Below are positions 54,109 to 62,916 of a stretch of DNA of 64,000 nt, in pieces. The notes under the pieces were generated by a model that was given only the letters and a program-made list of their open reading frames with translations, was not told the origin of the DNA and searched no databases. How positions within the stretch are numbered: the stretch's first letter is position 1; each line of letters opens with the position of its first letter. The DNA comes from Flavobacterium magnum (lineage in GTDB: Bacteria > Bacteroidota > Bacteroidia > Flavobacteriales > Flavobacteriaceae): positions 186,001 through 250,000 of the forward strand of contig NZ_CP028811.1 in the NCBI RefSeq assembly GCF_003055625.1, given 5' to 3'. The position numbers and the translations under genes were made by a program.

Positions 54109-54159
54109 CAAAACTAGGCGACGGGGTTATGCGACAAAATACGTACTATTTCGTATTTT
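54109..54159 (-). promoter_or_regulatory. Palindromic promoter P1 (SUMF1/adhesin)
   Basis: On the minus strand AAAATACG, 8 bp, CGTATTTT (54136-54159), then TAGTTTTG (54109-54116). The inner AATACG half-site (as read on the plus strand) ends 21 bp from the -7 box; the -33 TTTG overlaps the palindrome. It shares layout with P2 and P3. Confidence 0.75.
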
Positions 54160-54196
54160 TATTCGCCGGGCCATCCTGACCTATCCCGACGGCCGC

Positions 54197-54841
54197 TCAG
54201 ATCAGTTTGTTGTTTTTCGCTTTTTCGACCGCTTCGAGCTTGTTGTGCACCTGGAGTTTGGTGTAGATGTTTTCGATGTGCTTCCGCACGGTACTGGGAG
54301 ACAAGATCAGGTTTTCCGCGATATTGTTGTAATTCAGGCCTTTGCTTAATTGTTCCAACACTTCGATTTCACGTTGCGAAAGCTTAATTTCCTCCGTGTT
54401 TGCTTTTTCGAAAGGAACCGGATCGCGCAACAATTTCAGGGTCTTGAACGCAATCGACGGATGCATCGCTGCGCCACCGTTCATCGTTTCTATAATGCCC
54501 TGGTATAAATCTTTCGGGTTGATTTCCTTGAGCAGGTAACCGTCTGCCCCGGCCTTGATGGCATTGAAGATGTTCTCGTCGTTGTCAAATACGGTCAGCA
54601 TGATGATCCTGATGTGCGGGTATTTTGACTTGATGAGCACGGTCGCCTCGATGCCGTTCATTTCGGGCATTTCAATATCCATGAGGATCAGGTCGATATT
54701 GCGGTTTGCCTGCAGTTTCTCGAGTAAATCCCTGCCATCGCAGGCTACGCAGCGTACGGCGAATTCGTCAAAAAATGACAGCTTTTCCTGTACTGTCCTG
54801 ATCAGGAATGAATTGTCGTCGGCTATGGCTATCTTAATCAT
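54197..54841 (-). CDS. LuxR/NarL-family response regulator 1
   Basis: The protein has 214 residues. The receiver domain has acidic pocket ADD (8-9), phospho-acceptor Asp55 in LILMDIEMP, and a conserved Thr and Lys (MLTVFDN; LLKEINP). The C-terminal LuxR helix-turn-helix is LSQREIEVLEQLSKGLNYNNIAENLILSPSTVRKHIENIY. It lies 1 bp after the histidine kinase 1 gene, its obvious partner. Its recognition region is nearly identical to that of response regulator 2, so both may bind the AATACG-N8-CGTATT palindrome. Confidence 0.95.
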   Translation of the reverse strand: MIKIAIADDNSFLIRTVQEKLSFFDEFAVRCVACDGRDLLEKLQANRNIDLILMDIEMPEMNGIEATVLIKSKYPHIRIIMLTVFDNDENIFNAIKAGADGYLLKEINPKDLYQGIIETMNGGAAMHPSIAFKTLKLLRDPVPFEKANTEEIKLSQREIEVLEQLSKGLNYNNIAENLILSPSTVRKHIENIYTKLQVHNKLEAVEKAKNNKLI

Positions 54842-54842
54842 G

Positions 54843-56783
54843 CTATGTGTTTAATACGTCTTTACTGATGTGAAGGACAATCCGGGTACCAGCTCCCGGC
54901 GCCGAGTCGATTGTGGCAGTGCCCCCGATGCTCTTAATGCGTTTTTTCATGTTGTGTAAACCGTTCCCGTTGACGACCGATGCGATGTCAAAACCGGATC
55001 CGTTGTCAGTGATACCGATGTCAATCCCATCGTTATCCTCTGTAATGCGCACCACAATTTCGGTCGCCTGTGCATACTTGATGGCATTGTTCACGGCTTC
55101 CTGTATTGTGCGGTAAATGTTCATCCCAACAACTGATGAGAACCCGAGGTGGCTGAGCTTTTCATCGATTTCAAAACGAAATTGGATGTTTTCTGCGGCG
55201 AGTCTGGCTTTTTCGATGAAATTCATAATACGCATGTGCAGGTCTTCGAATGTAATCGCATCACTGTTCATCGCCCAGATGGTATCGCGCAGTTCAATGA
55301 TCGTGGATTGGGTAAATCCACTGATGTTGTCGAGTTTTCCGTTAAGTTTTGAGTCTTTCAGGTCAAAAGCAAATTTGAGATTGTCGACGGACGAAATGAT
55401 AAAGGTAAGCTGCGCCCCGATGTTGTCGTGCAAATCACGTGAAATACTGAGCCGCTGTTCCTGCAGCTTGTTCTGAGTTTCAATTTTTGCAATGGCTTTT
55501 TCTAACCGGTGTTCCTGCTCCTGCTGCCGGTTGCGTAGCTTTTGCTGTCGATACACGAGCGCTCCGCCTGCCACGGTCGTCACCACCAAAAAACCTAAAA
55601 TGATCAGCCAAAGATTGCGTTGCCTGGCTTCGACTTCCCTGAGCAGCAACAATTTTTCCTTTTTTTCGGTCTGGTATTTGGCATCCAGTTCGAAAATAGC
55701 CTTGGTTTTTTCCTTTCTGAAAAGGCTGTCTTTCCCGATGCAATACAATCTGGCATGTTCGTAGGCTTGTTGGAAACTGCCGGTTTTGGCATAGGCTTTC
55801 GCGAGATTGTCATTGGCCATCGTCTCGACCAGTTCCGCCTCTGATTTCTTCGCTGATGTCCTGGCTTTCTGAGACACGGCGATGCTTTCTGAAAACCGCT
55901 TCTGCTTGAGCAGGCACTGGGCGTATGCGTTTCCGGTGTTGGCGACTTCAAACCAGTTCTCGAATTTTTCGTGCAGCGCAATCGACTCCTTGTAGTAGGT
56001 GTCGGCGACGTCAAACCGGTGCAGGCTGTCATACACCATCGCCAAATTGCCCAGCGGGTAAGCGACATAACGGTCATACCCTAACTTTTGATAGCCTTTC
56101 CGGGCCATTTCGGAGTATTTCAAAGACTCTTTATAATGTGCGAAATTAATCAGGATTGAACCGAGGTTGCCCGAGGAAACGGTCATTCCAAACGCATCCT
56201 TTGCCTTTACGTAAAAATCATAGGCCTTGCGGTAATAGGTCAGGGCCTTTTTATAATCTTCATGGGTTTTGTACACAATCCCGATATTGGTGTACGTCAT
56301 CGCCTGCTTGGACAAATCATTCTTTTTGTCGTAATAGTACAATGCCCTGAAATAATTCCTGAGTGCCTGCTCGAAGTCTCCTTTGGTATCAAATGCGATG
56401 CCGATGTTATTGTAAGAATCGGCGATCCCAAGCGAATCCTTAATCCGGATCCTGGATCCCAGCGCCTTACGATGGTAGATGATGGCTGAATCGAGTTCGC
56501 TGCGGTATTGAAAAGTATTGGCAATTGCATTGTAGGCCATCCCCAGGCACGGCTCGCTTTTAATCCTGCGCGCCTGCGCAAGTGCCTGTTTCCCATATGA
56601 CAACGCCTGATCAAGGTCGCTGTAACTGAATTCATCGGACAGGGCGCACAGGGTATGGAATCTCTTCTGCCCGGTTTGTTTCGCAAGGACATGCTTCAGG
56701 CTGTCGGTTTTGGAAGTCTGGGGATTTTGCGGAAACGCTCCTATTGCCGTAAAGCACAGCAGCAGTACGATGAATGACCTCAT
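54843..56783 (-). CDS. TPR sensor histidine kinase 1 (HisKA_3/NarX-type)
   Basis: The protein has 646 residues. A signal peptide (about 1-18) is followed by periplasmic TPR repeats (about 40-350), a single membrane segment (390-411), a coiled coil, a HisKA_3 dimerisation domain with His452 in SRDLHDNIGAQLTF, and an HATPase domain (EAVNNAIKYA N-box; DNGSGFD; GNGLHNMKKR). The design suggests sensing a periplasmic protein or peptide partner. It is followed by response regulator 1 and preceded by a small membrane coiled-coil protein 61 bp upstream. Confidence 0.95.
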   Translation of the reverse strand: MRSFIVLLLCFTAIGAFPQNPQTSKTDSLKHVLAKQTGQKRFHTLCALSDEFSYSDLDQALSYGKQALAQARRIKSEPCLGMAYNAIANTFQYRSELDSAIIYHRKALGSRIRIKDSLGIADSYNNIGIAFDTKGDFEQALRNYFRALYYYDKKNDLSKQAMTYTNIGIVYKTHEDYKKALTYYRKAYDFYVKAKDAFGMTVSSGNLGSILINFAHYKESLKYSEMARKGYQKLGYDRYVAYPLGNLAMVYDSLHRFDVADTYYKESIALHEKFENWFEVANTGNAYAQCLLKQKRFSESIAVSQKARTSAKKSEAELVETMANDNLAKAYAKTGSFQQAYEHARLYCIGKDSLFRKEKTKAIFELDAKYQTEKKEKLLLLREVEARQRNLWLIILGFLVVTTVAGGALVYRQQKLRNRQQEQEHRLEKAIAKIETQNKLQEQRLSISRDLHDNIGAQLTFIISSVDNLKFAFDLKDSKLNGKLDNISGFTQSTIIELRDTIWAMNSDAITFEDLHMRIMNFIEKARLAAENIQFRFEIDEKLSHLGFSSVVGMNIYRTIQEAVNNAIKYAQATEIVVRITEDNDGIDIGITDNGSGFDIASVVNGNGLHNMKKRIKSIGGTATIDSAPGAGTRIVLHISKDVLNT

Positions 56784-56844
56784 TTGAATTGTTTTGGCTA
56801 TCCCATAAAAGTATTAAAAAAATGTTAACATGGCGCTCGGGACC

Positions 56845-57129
56845 TTATTCGATGAGATTGTTTTTAGCCAGCGTGTCAATGAGTTGGTATTGCAGTGACA
56901 GGATTTCCTCGCCAATACGCTTCTGCGAGGTGCGCAGCGTTTCCTTGAGGTCATCGGCCATCTGAACGCGCCCCTGCTGTGTCGCCTGGTTTTCAAGCAA
57001 TGTCACGATCATGGATTCGTACGCTGCGGTCTTGAGTTTGTGGGCCTTTTTTGATTTCCTGAAATCGGCCGACACAATGGCAATCAGCGCGAGATTGACC
57101 AGCAGCAGGATAAGTAGGAATGGGGTCAT
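56845..57129 (-). CDS. Small membrane coiled-coil protein A (paralogue of 62573-62872)
   Basis: The protein has 94 residues: an N-terminal membrane segment (TPFLLILLLVNLALIAIVSA), a basic stretch (RKSKKAHKLK) and a long amphipathic helix ending RVQMADDLKETLRTSQKRIG and LQYQLIDTLAKNNLI. It aligns along its whole length with the 99-residue protein encoded at 62573-62872, and both stand immediately upstream of a TPR histidine kinase. The family is not known to me. A role as accessory subunit of the kinase is inferred from this repeated arrangement. Confidence 0.75.
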   Translation of the reverse strand: MTPFLLILLLVNLALIAIVSADFRKSKKAHKLKTAAYESMIVTLLENQATQQGRVQMADDLKETLRTSQKRIGEEILSLQYQLIDTLAKNNLIE

Positions 57130-57151
57130 AGGAAGGTTAGCATCAGTGAGG

Positions 57152-57203
57152 AAAAAATGTCCTTTTCAAAGCAGGATGTTACTCCGTTCGAAAAGGACAA
57201 AAT
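57152..57203 (-). terminator. Terminator or attenuator after the DUF6252 gene
   Basis: TGTCCTTTTC (57190-57199 on the minus strand) and GAAAAGGACA (57158-57167) pair perfectly around a 22-nt loop, followed by six T. It lies between the DUF6252 lipoprotein gene and the small protein A gene, so it could set a lower level of the downstream kinase and regulator. Confidence 0.65.
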
Positions 57204-57275
57204 CACACAAAACAAGTAGCTTGATCCGATACCGGCCGCGGCCATACAGGCGTGGGCTTTTTCGGAAAAATTATT

Positions 57276-57800
57276 TTAGAATTCCAGGTTAAAGGCACCA
57301 TTGGTGATTTCCTTGGTGTCGATGGCATTGTCCTGGTTGGTACCTGTAAAGTGGAAAGTCCCTACCAGTTTAGCATCGGTAAGCTCGGAAATCGTAACCG
57401 AACCTTTAACGGCACCACCTTCTGTTGGCGCCACATACACCACTGAATTTGCAGGGTCCTGCATGTTGAGTGCCGTATATGAACCTACGATTGAAATGCT
57501 GTTATCGCCACCAATATCATAGGTCCCGGCCTGCGAAACCCCGTTCATAATCAGGCTGATTGATTTTCCCGAAGAATCTGCACCGACCAGGCTAATGGTC
57601 GTCATGTTGCCAGATGTTACGCGCTGCGCACTGGTAGCCATCGCCATTGATGTAAAGCCCGAACCTGCAATTTTTGCCGTTACGGTCCCAAGGGAAGCGC
57701 TACCGCCACCACCGCCGCCATCACTGTCGCTGCTGCAGGATAGTGCCAGGAACATTACGGCAACCAATGTCATTTTTGAGATCATTTTGAGTGTTTTCAT
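57276..57800 (-). CDS. DUF6252-like lipoprotein
   Basis: The protein has 174 residues. Lipobox FLALSC (Cys near 22) is followed by SSDSDGGGGGGSA, an acidic and Gly-rich surface-export-type tether. The beta-rich body shows GTVTAKIAGSGFTSM, KSISLIMNGVSQAGTYDIGG and a terminal KEITNGAFNLEF, the pattern of DUF6252 lipoproteins. The gene follows palindromic promoter P2. Its position in the signalling island suggests that it is a target, or an extracellular partner, of the kinases; no function is known. Confidence 0.8.
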   Translation of the reverse strand: MKTLKMISKMTLVAVMFLALSCSSDSDGGGGGGSASLGTVTAKIAGSGFTSMAMATSAQRVTSGNMTTISLVGADSSGKSISLIMNGVSQAGTYDIGGDNSISIVGSYTALNMQDPANSVVYVAPTEGGAVKGSVTISELTDAKLVGTFHFTGTNQDNAIDTKEITNGAFNLEF

Positions 57801-57829
57801 GATAAAATAAATTTAAGTTAGTTATACGC

Positions 57830-57880
57830 CAAAATTGCGCCTATCATGAAAAGTAGACAATACGGCATTTGTCGTATTTT
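57830..57880 (-). promoter_or_regulatory. Palindromic promoter P2 (DUF6252 lipoprotein)
   Basis: On the minus strand AAAATACG, 8 bp, CGTATTGT (57857-57880), then CAATTTTG (57830-57837), a -7 box with one mismatch. The 21-bp gap between AATACG core and -7 box equals that of P1 and P3. Confidence 0.75.
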
Positions 57881-57918
57881 ATGGCCTGAACCTGGTTGCC
57901 GGACCCTGAAACCGCAGA

Positions 57919-58566
57919 CTATATGAGCTTATTGTTCTTCGCTTTCTGGATGGCCTCCAGCTTATTATGCACCTGAAGTTTTGCATAAATATTCTCGACG
58001 TGCTTGCGTACTGTACCCAGCGAAAGAATCAGGTTATCGGCAATATTGTGGTACTTCAGGCCTTTACTGAGTTGCTCGAGGACTTCGATTTCGCGCACGG
58101 TGAGCTTGATGTCCTCGCTATCCGAAGGGACGTCAAACGCAATCGGGTTGCGGAAGAGCTTCAGGGTCTTCAATGCAATCGATGGGGTCATCGTGGCGCC
58201 GCCATTGAGGGTCTCCATAATCCCCTGGTTCAGGTCGGCGGGGGTGACGTCCTTCAACAGGTAACCGTCGGCGCCGGCCTTAATCGACCTAAAGATGTTC
58301 TCATCATTATCAAAAATAGTAAGCATGATGATCTTGATGTGCGGGTATTTACTCTTTACGATGCCGGTGGCCTCGATGCCGTCCATTTTTGGCATTTCGA
58401 TATCCATCAGGATCAGGTCGATGTTGTGGTTGTTCTCGAGTTTTTCCAACAACTCGATGCCATTCACGGCCGTGTACCTGCACACGAGGTTCTCAAAGAA
58501 GGAAAGCTTTTCAGCCACCGCCTTTTGCAAAAAGATATTGTCGTCGACTATCACTATTTTAACCAT
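57919..58566 (-). CDS. LuxR/NarL-family response regulator 2
   Basis: The protein has 215 residues. The receiver has VDD (8-9) and phospho-acceptor Asp55 in LILMDIEMPKMDG. The helix-turn-helix is LTVREIEVLEQLSKGLKYHNIADNLILSLGTVRKHVENIY. It differs from response regulator 1 by few residues in the DNA-binding half and ends in the same KAKNNKLI. It is downstream of two tandem kinases (HK2 and HK3), which probably share it. Confidence 0.95.
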   Translation of the reverse strand: MVKIVIVDDNIFLQKAVAEKLSFFENLVCRYTAVNGIELLEKLENNHNIDLILMDIEMPKMDGIEATGIVKSKYPHIKIIMLTIFDNDENIFRSIKAGADGYLLKDVTPADLNQGIMETLNGGATMTPSIALKTLKLFRNPIAFDVPSDSEDIKLTVREIEVLEQLSKGLKYHNIADNLILSLGTVRKHVENIYAKLQVHNKLEAIQKAKNNKLI

Positions 58567-58576
58567 AACCTTAATT

Positions 58577-60514
58577 TTAATTGTTTTTGTTTTTAAGTGA
58601 AATGCTGATTTTTGTGCCTTCGGAGAGCGCCGTCTTGATCGAAATGGTCCCGCCGATATCCTCTATGCGTTTGCGCATGTTGTGCAGCCCATTCCCGTTG
58701 CCACTGTTTTCGGGGTCAAAACCGGCACCGTTGTCATTGATCGTGATTGATATTGTTCCGTCATCTGCGGAAGCGTAAATACCAATATCCTCCGCATCCG
58801 AGTATTTGATGGCATTATTTACCGCTTCCTGTATGGTCCGGTAAATGTTCATGCCTTCGATCGACGTGAGCGCTACCGCCTGCAGCGCGTCATCGATATC
58901 AAATGTGAAATGGATGTCTTCCCTGGCCATTTTCGCCTTTTCGATGAAGTTCAGGATACGCACTTTCAAATCTTCAAAGGTGATGGCGCTGTTGTTCATC
59001 GCCCAGATGGTATCGCGTAGTTCGACAATGGTCGATTTCGTAAAATCGCTGATGCTGCGCAGCTTGTCATTGAGCCTGATGTTCTGGATGTCAAACCCGT
59101 GCTTGATGTTGTCTACCGACGAAATAATAAAGGTCAGCTGCGCCCCGATATTGTCATGAAGGTCACGCGAAATGCTGAGCCGCTGCTCCTGGAGTTTGTT
59201 CTGTGTTTCGATTTGGGCAATGGCCGATTTGAGCCGGAATTCCTGTTGCTGCTGCCTGTTCTTCAATTTCTGTTGCCTGTAGAGCAGCAATGAGATGATG
59301 ATGACCAAAAACGTCAGCACGGAAATCCCAACCAGCAGCATATTCTTGCGGTGCGTTTCGGCACGCTGTTCCGCGAGCAGCTTTTCTTTTTTGGCCGTTT
59401 GGTATTTGGTCTCGAGCTCTGCGGTCTGCCGTAACATGCTCAGCCGCGTGAGGTGCTCACTGAGTTTTTTGTTCACTTCCTGGTAATAGAGCACGCTGTC
59501 CGGCTGTTTGAGGTAGGCGAAGGTCGGGATCATCAAATCGAGCGTGTAGTACAGGCTTTCATCTTTCTTCTCGCGCAGGAATTTGTCCCTGATTTCTGTT
59601 AGCAATGCGAGTGCCTCCTTGTATTTCCCGGTTTTGAGGTAACTGCGCGCGACACTGATCTTGAGGTTGTCCTGATCGTGGGCGGAGTTGACAACCTGGC
59701 CAACCTGTCTCGACTTTTCGTACATCACCGCGGCGCTGGCTTCGTTTTTTGCACGCGCCCGAAGCAGCCCAATGTTCTGGTACAGCACCGAGATTGCCCG
59801 GTTATTACCCGACAGCCTGCAATTCCTGAGGCTTTTCTCAAAAGCGACCCTGGCTTTGACCGTATCGTTGAGCCCGGAATACGCCTTGCCGAGATTTCCG
59901 TAGAATTCGCAGAGGCGGTCCGGCAGCTGCTGCTGTTCTGCGTAAGCGATGGCAGGATTCAGGTAGGCCAACGCTTTTTTGTAGTCGTGCAGGTTCACCA
60001 TGAGCATGCCGATATTGCTTTTGGCTATCGCGGTGCTTTTCAGGTCTTTTACGCTCTCAAAGTAGGTCAACGCTTCAAGGAATGCCTTCATTGATTGGGT
60101 GTACTCCTGGCGGTCGCGGTATACATTGCCCAGGTTGTTATTGATCTTTGCGATACCCGCAGCATCCCTGAGGCGTTTGCGGATGGCATAGGAACGCAGG
60201 TAACTCTGCTGGGCACGCGTGAGGTCTCCGTTGTTGAAGTACACCGAACCGATGTCACTGTAAATCTGCCCGAGCAACGTGGAATCCGCTAATTTCAGGG
60301 CTTCGGATTCGGCCTTTTTCCCATATGCCAAAGCCGAATCAACGGAAACGGTCGAATAATACCATGTCAGGTCCGAATAAATGGTGGCGGTCTTCCGCGC
60401 GCCGGGATTGTCCTTCAGCGCAGCTTTCAGGCCGGCGATCATCTGCTGCGTATTCTGGGCATTACAAGGCAGCAGGCAGCACAGCAGGCAAATGGAGAGG
60501 TATTTTTTAAGCAT
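58577..60514 (-). CDS. TPR sensor histidine kinase 2 (HisKA_3 type)
   Basis: The protein has 645 residues from the ATG at 60514, whose signal peptide (MLKKYLSICLLCCLLPCNAQ) decides the start. Periplasmic TPR repeats are followed by a membrane segment (LLVGISVLTFLVIIISLLLYRQQ), the phospho-acceptor His in SRDLHDNIGAQLTF, and an ATPase domain (EAVNNAIKYS; NGNGLHNMRKRI). It overlaps the upstream kinase 3 gene by 8 bp, so both are translationally coupled. Response regulator 2 follows after 10 bp. No small protein precedes it. Confidence 0.94.
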   Translation of the reverse strand: MLKKYLSICLLCCLLPCNAQNTQQMIAGLKAALKDNPGARKTATIYSDLTWYYSTVSVDSALAYGKKAESEALKLADSTLLGQIYSDIGSVYFNNGDLTRAQQSYLRSYAIRKRLRDAAGIAKINNNLGNVYRDRQEYTQSMKAFLEALTYFESVKDLKSTAIAKSNIGMLMVNLHDYKKALAYLNPAIAYAEQQQLPDRLCEFYGNLGKAYSGLNDTVKARVAFEKSLRNCRLSGNNRAISVLYQNIGLLRARAKNEASAAVMYEKSRQVGQVVNSAHDQDNLKISVARSYLKTGKYKEALALLTEIRDKFLREKKDESLYYTLDLMIPTFAYLKQPDSVLYYQEVNKKLSEHLTRLSMLRQTAELETKYQTAKKEKLLAEQRAETHRKNMLLVGISVLTFLVIIISLLLYRQQKLKNRQQQQEFRLKSAIAQIETQNKLQEQRLSISRDLHDNIGAQLTFIISSVDNIKHGFDIQNIRLNDKLRSISDFTKSTIVELRDTIWAMNNSAITFEDLKVRILNFIEKAKMAREDIHFTFDIDDALQAVALTSIEGMNIYRTIQEAVNNAIKYSDAEDIGIYASADDGTISITINDNGAGFDPENSGNGNGLHNMRKRIEDIGGTISIKTALSEGTKISISLKNKNN

Positions 60515-62540
60515 AATTGTTGTTGTTTTGAAAAGAAATCCGGACCGTAGTCCCTTCATTCCTTACAGATTGTATCGTACACTCCGCCCCTATTTCCTTC
60601 ATACGTTTCTTCATGTTGCCCAAACCATTGCCGCGGTCATTGTCAGACGTATCAAAACCGACGCCGTTGTCGCGGATTTCAATGGTAATCCTGCCCCGTT
60701 CCGGTTTGGCTTCTATAACAATTTTCGAAGGTGCGGCATATTTGATGGCATTATTTACCGCTTCCTGGATGGTGCGGTAGATGTTGATGCCCTGCAGGGA
60801 GGACAGTTTGACGTCGAGGATGGATGCATCCAGGTGGAAGGCGTAGTCGATACTGCTTTTGGCTGTTTTCGCTTTCTCGAGAAAATTGAAGATCCGCGAG
60901 CGCAATTCCTCAAAACTGATTTCGGCATGGTTCATCGCCCAGATTGTGTCGCGCAGTTCCAGGATGGTCGATTTGGTAAAGTCGCTGATGCTGTCGAGCT
61001 TGTCGCTGAGTTTGGTCTGCTCGAGGCTGAACCCGAACTTGACATTGTCAACCGACGAGATAATAAAGGTCAGCTGTGCGCCGATGTTGTCGTGCAGGTC
61101 GCGTGAAATGCTCAGCCGTTGTTCCTGGAGTTTGTTCTGGGTTTCAATCTGTGCGATGGCGGCCTTGAGCTGGAATTCCTTTTCGCGTTGTATGCCTTTG
61201 AGCCTTTGCTGACGGTAAACCAGGTACGCCAATATCACCACAAAGAACACCAGCGCGGCGAGCATGATAATCGTGGTATTCTTCTTTCTCGACTCGGATG
61301 ATTTCTGTAGCAGCGCCACTTTATGCTGCGCCAATTCCTTTTCCTTGATGGCAGTTTCATATTTCACCTGGGCATCCTTAAAGTATTTCTGCTTTTCACT
61401 GCCCAGGATGACGTCTTTTTGCGTCACAAAAAGCTTGTGGTTTTCCAACGCTTTTTTAAAGTCACCGGCCTGTTCATAAGCCTGCGACAGTGCTTCGTAA
61501 ATTTCAGCGATATCATCCCTGCGGTCGCCGAGCCGCGCTTCTCTTAACAGCGTGTTAAGCAAGGCCACCGCCTTTGCCGGCTGCGCATCATGCAGGTAAA
61601 TCCTAGCCAGGTTAGCCTTTACGGAATACATCTCGTTGGAGTTTTTTTTGTACTTGCTGCCCAGCGCCATCGCTTCAAAAACCAGCCTTTTGGCCTCAGA
61701 CATATCGTTTTGAAGCACCTTGAGCGTGATACCCGGCTTCAATATATCAAACTTTACGCTTTCGAGATGGGTTGAATCTGCGAGCGCGATGCCCTTACGG
61801 TAGTATTTTTCTGCCTCCGCATATTGGTGTGTATCGGTCAGCAGCGACGTCAGGTGTGCGTATGAGAGGAGCAGTCCATGGGGATTGTCGCGCTTACCCC
61901 CGAGTGCAATTTTCATCGCGGCGCGTGCCATATCCTGTGCTTTCCTGTTGTCGCCAATGGTCTCATACAATTCGGAGATGTTATTGAAAATTTCGACCTT
62001 AATGTACCGGTATTGTGACGTATCGACATGCTTTGCGGCGTCAAGCAGGTTCTTGATGGCAAGGTCGTACTGGCCCTGCACCTGATAAATGTTGGCTATA
62101 TTGTTTTTGGAAATCACCACCCCGATCCCGTCTTTCTGCTTTGCAAAAACCGAGTCGGCACGCCGGAAATACTTCATCGCCCCGACGAAATCTTCCTTAT
62201 TGAAGCAGGTTTCGGCGTACTGGCTGTAGGCGCACGGCAGTTGTCCGTCCACCTTGTTGTCTATGCAGTATTTTTCGGCCTTGCGAAAATCGCGGTAGGC
62301 ACCGGCATAATCCCGGATGAAATTCTTCTGCTCGATCAATTTGACCAGATACGCTGCCTTATGGTATTTGTCGTGCCGCTGCTCCGCATTCTTAATCCCA
62401 TTGAGAATGTGCTGCAATGCCCTTTCGGGATTTTTTTCCCGGTCGCGCTCGTACCAGATGAATACACTGTCAGGATCATGGTTCTGGGAGAAAGCCATAA
62501 TCGGCAACAGCAGGAAAAGCAGCAGTGGGATTTTATTCAT
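60507..62540 (-). CDS. TPR sensor histidine kinase 3 (HisKA_3 type)
   Basis: The protein has 677 residues with a signal peptide (to about FSQ, residue 19). Periplasmic TPR repeats (about 30-400) are followed by a membrane segment (TIIMLAALVFFVVILAYLVYRQQ), a HisKA_3 domain with the His in SRDLHDNIGAQLTF, and an HATPase (EAVNNAIKYA; RDNGVGFD; GNGLGNMKKR). The kinase core is very similar to HK1 and HK2, whereas the TPR sensor part has diverged, so the three probably read different ligands. It is the second gene after promoter P3, 32 bp downstream of small protein B. Confidence 0.94.
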   Translation of the reverse strand: MNKIPLLLFLLLPIMAFSQNHDPDSVFIWYERDREKNPERALQHILNGIKNAEQRHDKYHKAAYLVKLIEQKNFIRDYAGAYRDFRKAEKYCIDNKVDGQLPCAYSQYAETCFNKEDFVGAMKYFRRADSVFAKQKDGIGVVISKNNIANIYQVQGQYDLAIKNLLDAAKHVDTSQYRYIKVEIFNNISELYETIGDNRKAQDMARAAMKIALGGKRDNPHGLLLSYAHLTSLLTDTHQYAEAEKYYRKGIALADSTHLESVKFDILKPGITLKVLQNDMSEAKRLVFEAMALGSKYKKNSNEMYSVKANLARIYLHDAQPAKAVALLNTLLREARLGDRRDDIAEIYEALSQAYEQAGDFKKALENHKLFVTQKDVILGSEKQKYFKDAQVKYETAIKEKELAQHKVALLQKSSESRKKNTTIIMLAALVFFVVILAYLVYRQQRLKGIQREKEFQLKAAIAQIETQNKLQEQRLSISRDLHDNIGAQLTFIISSVDNVKFGFSLEQTKLSDKLDSISDFTKSTILELRDTIWAMNHAEISFEELRSRIFNFLEKAKTAKSSIDYAFHLDASILDVKLSSLQGINIYRTIQEAVNNAIKYAAPSKIVIEAKPERGRITIEIRDNGVGFDTSDNDRGNGLGNMKKRMKEIGAECTIQSVRNEGTTVRISFQNNNNYA

Positions 62541-62572
62541 GAGTAGTCGTGCATTCCATAAAAATAGGAAAT

Positions 62573-62872
62573 TTAGCCTTCGGGTTTATTTTTAAGCAAA
62601 TCGTTTTTTGACAGGAGATCAAACAATTCATAATTGAGTGTAAAGATGTCCTCATTAAGCACAACGCGGCTTTTTTTAAGACGCTCGTTCAGGTCGTCTG
62701 ACAGTTTTACCTGCCCCGACTGCGCAAGCTGCTTCCTGGTAATCTGGACGATGATGGCCTCGAGCGCAGCGATTTTTTCGCTAAATTTCTTCTTTTCCCG
62801 ATGCGAATATACGGCGAGGTAAATCATCGCAACAAACAACAGCAAGATCACAGCGGTCAGTAAAATAATCAT
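62573..62872 (-). CDS. Small membrane coiled-coil protein B (paralogue of 56845-57129)
   Basis: The protein has 99 residues: an N-terminal membrane helix (IILLTAVILLLFVAMIYLAV), a basic stretch (SHREKKKFSEK) and an amphipathic helix ending QVKLSDDLNERLKKSRVV and LNYELFDLLSKNDLL. The similarity to small protein A covers the membrane helix, spacing and C-terminal helix. It is the first gene after palindromic promoter P3 and directly precedes kinase 3. The function is unknown; a kinase accessory role is inferred. Confidence 0.75.
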   Translation of the reverse strand: MIILLTAVILLLFVAMIYLAVYSHREKKKFSEKIAALEAIIVQITRKQLAQSGQVKLSDDLNERLKKSRVVLNEDIFTLNYELFDLLSKNDLLKNKPEG

Positions 62873-62916
62873 ATCAAAAGGGATTAGTGGATTTGTTTTC
62901 GATTTAAGGCCGTTAA

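Noticed and set aside
57967-58596. 209-codon plus-strand frame over response regulator 2
   Set aside because: Antisense shadow of a certain response regulator gene.
60381-61106. 241-codon plus-strand frame across kinases 2 and 3
   Set aside because: It mirrors the conserved kinase core; similar antisense frames arise over the paralogues, as expected from shared codon use.
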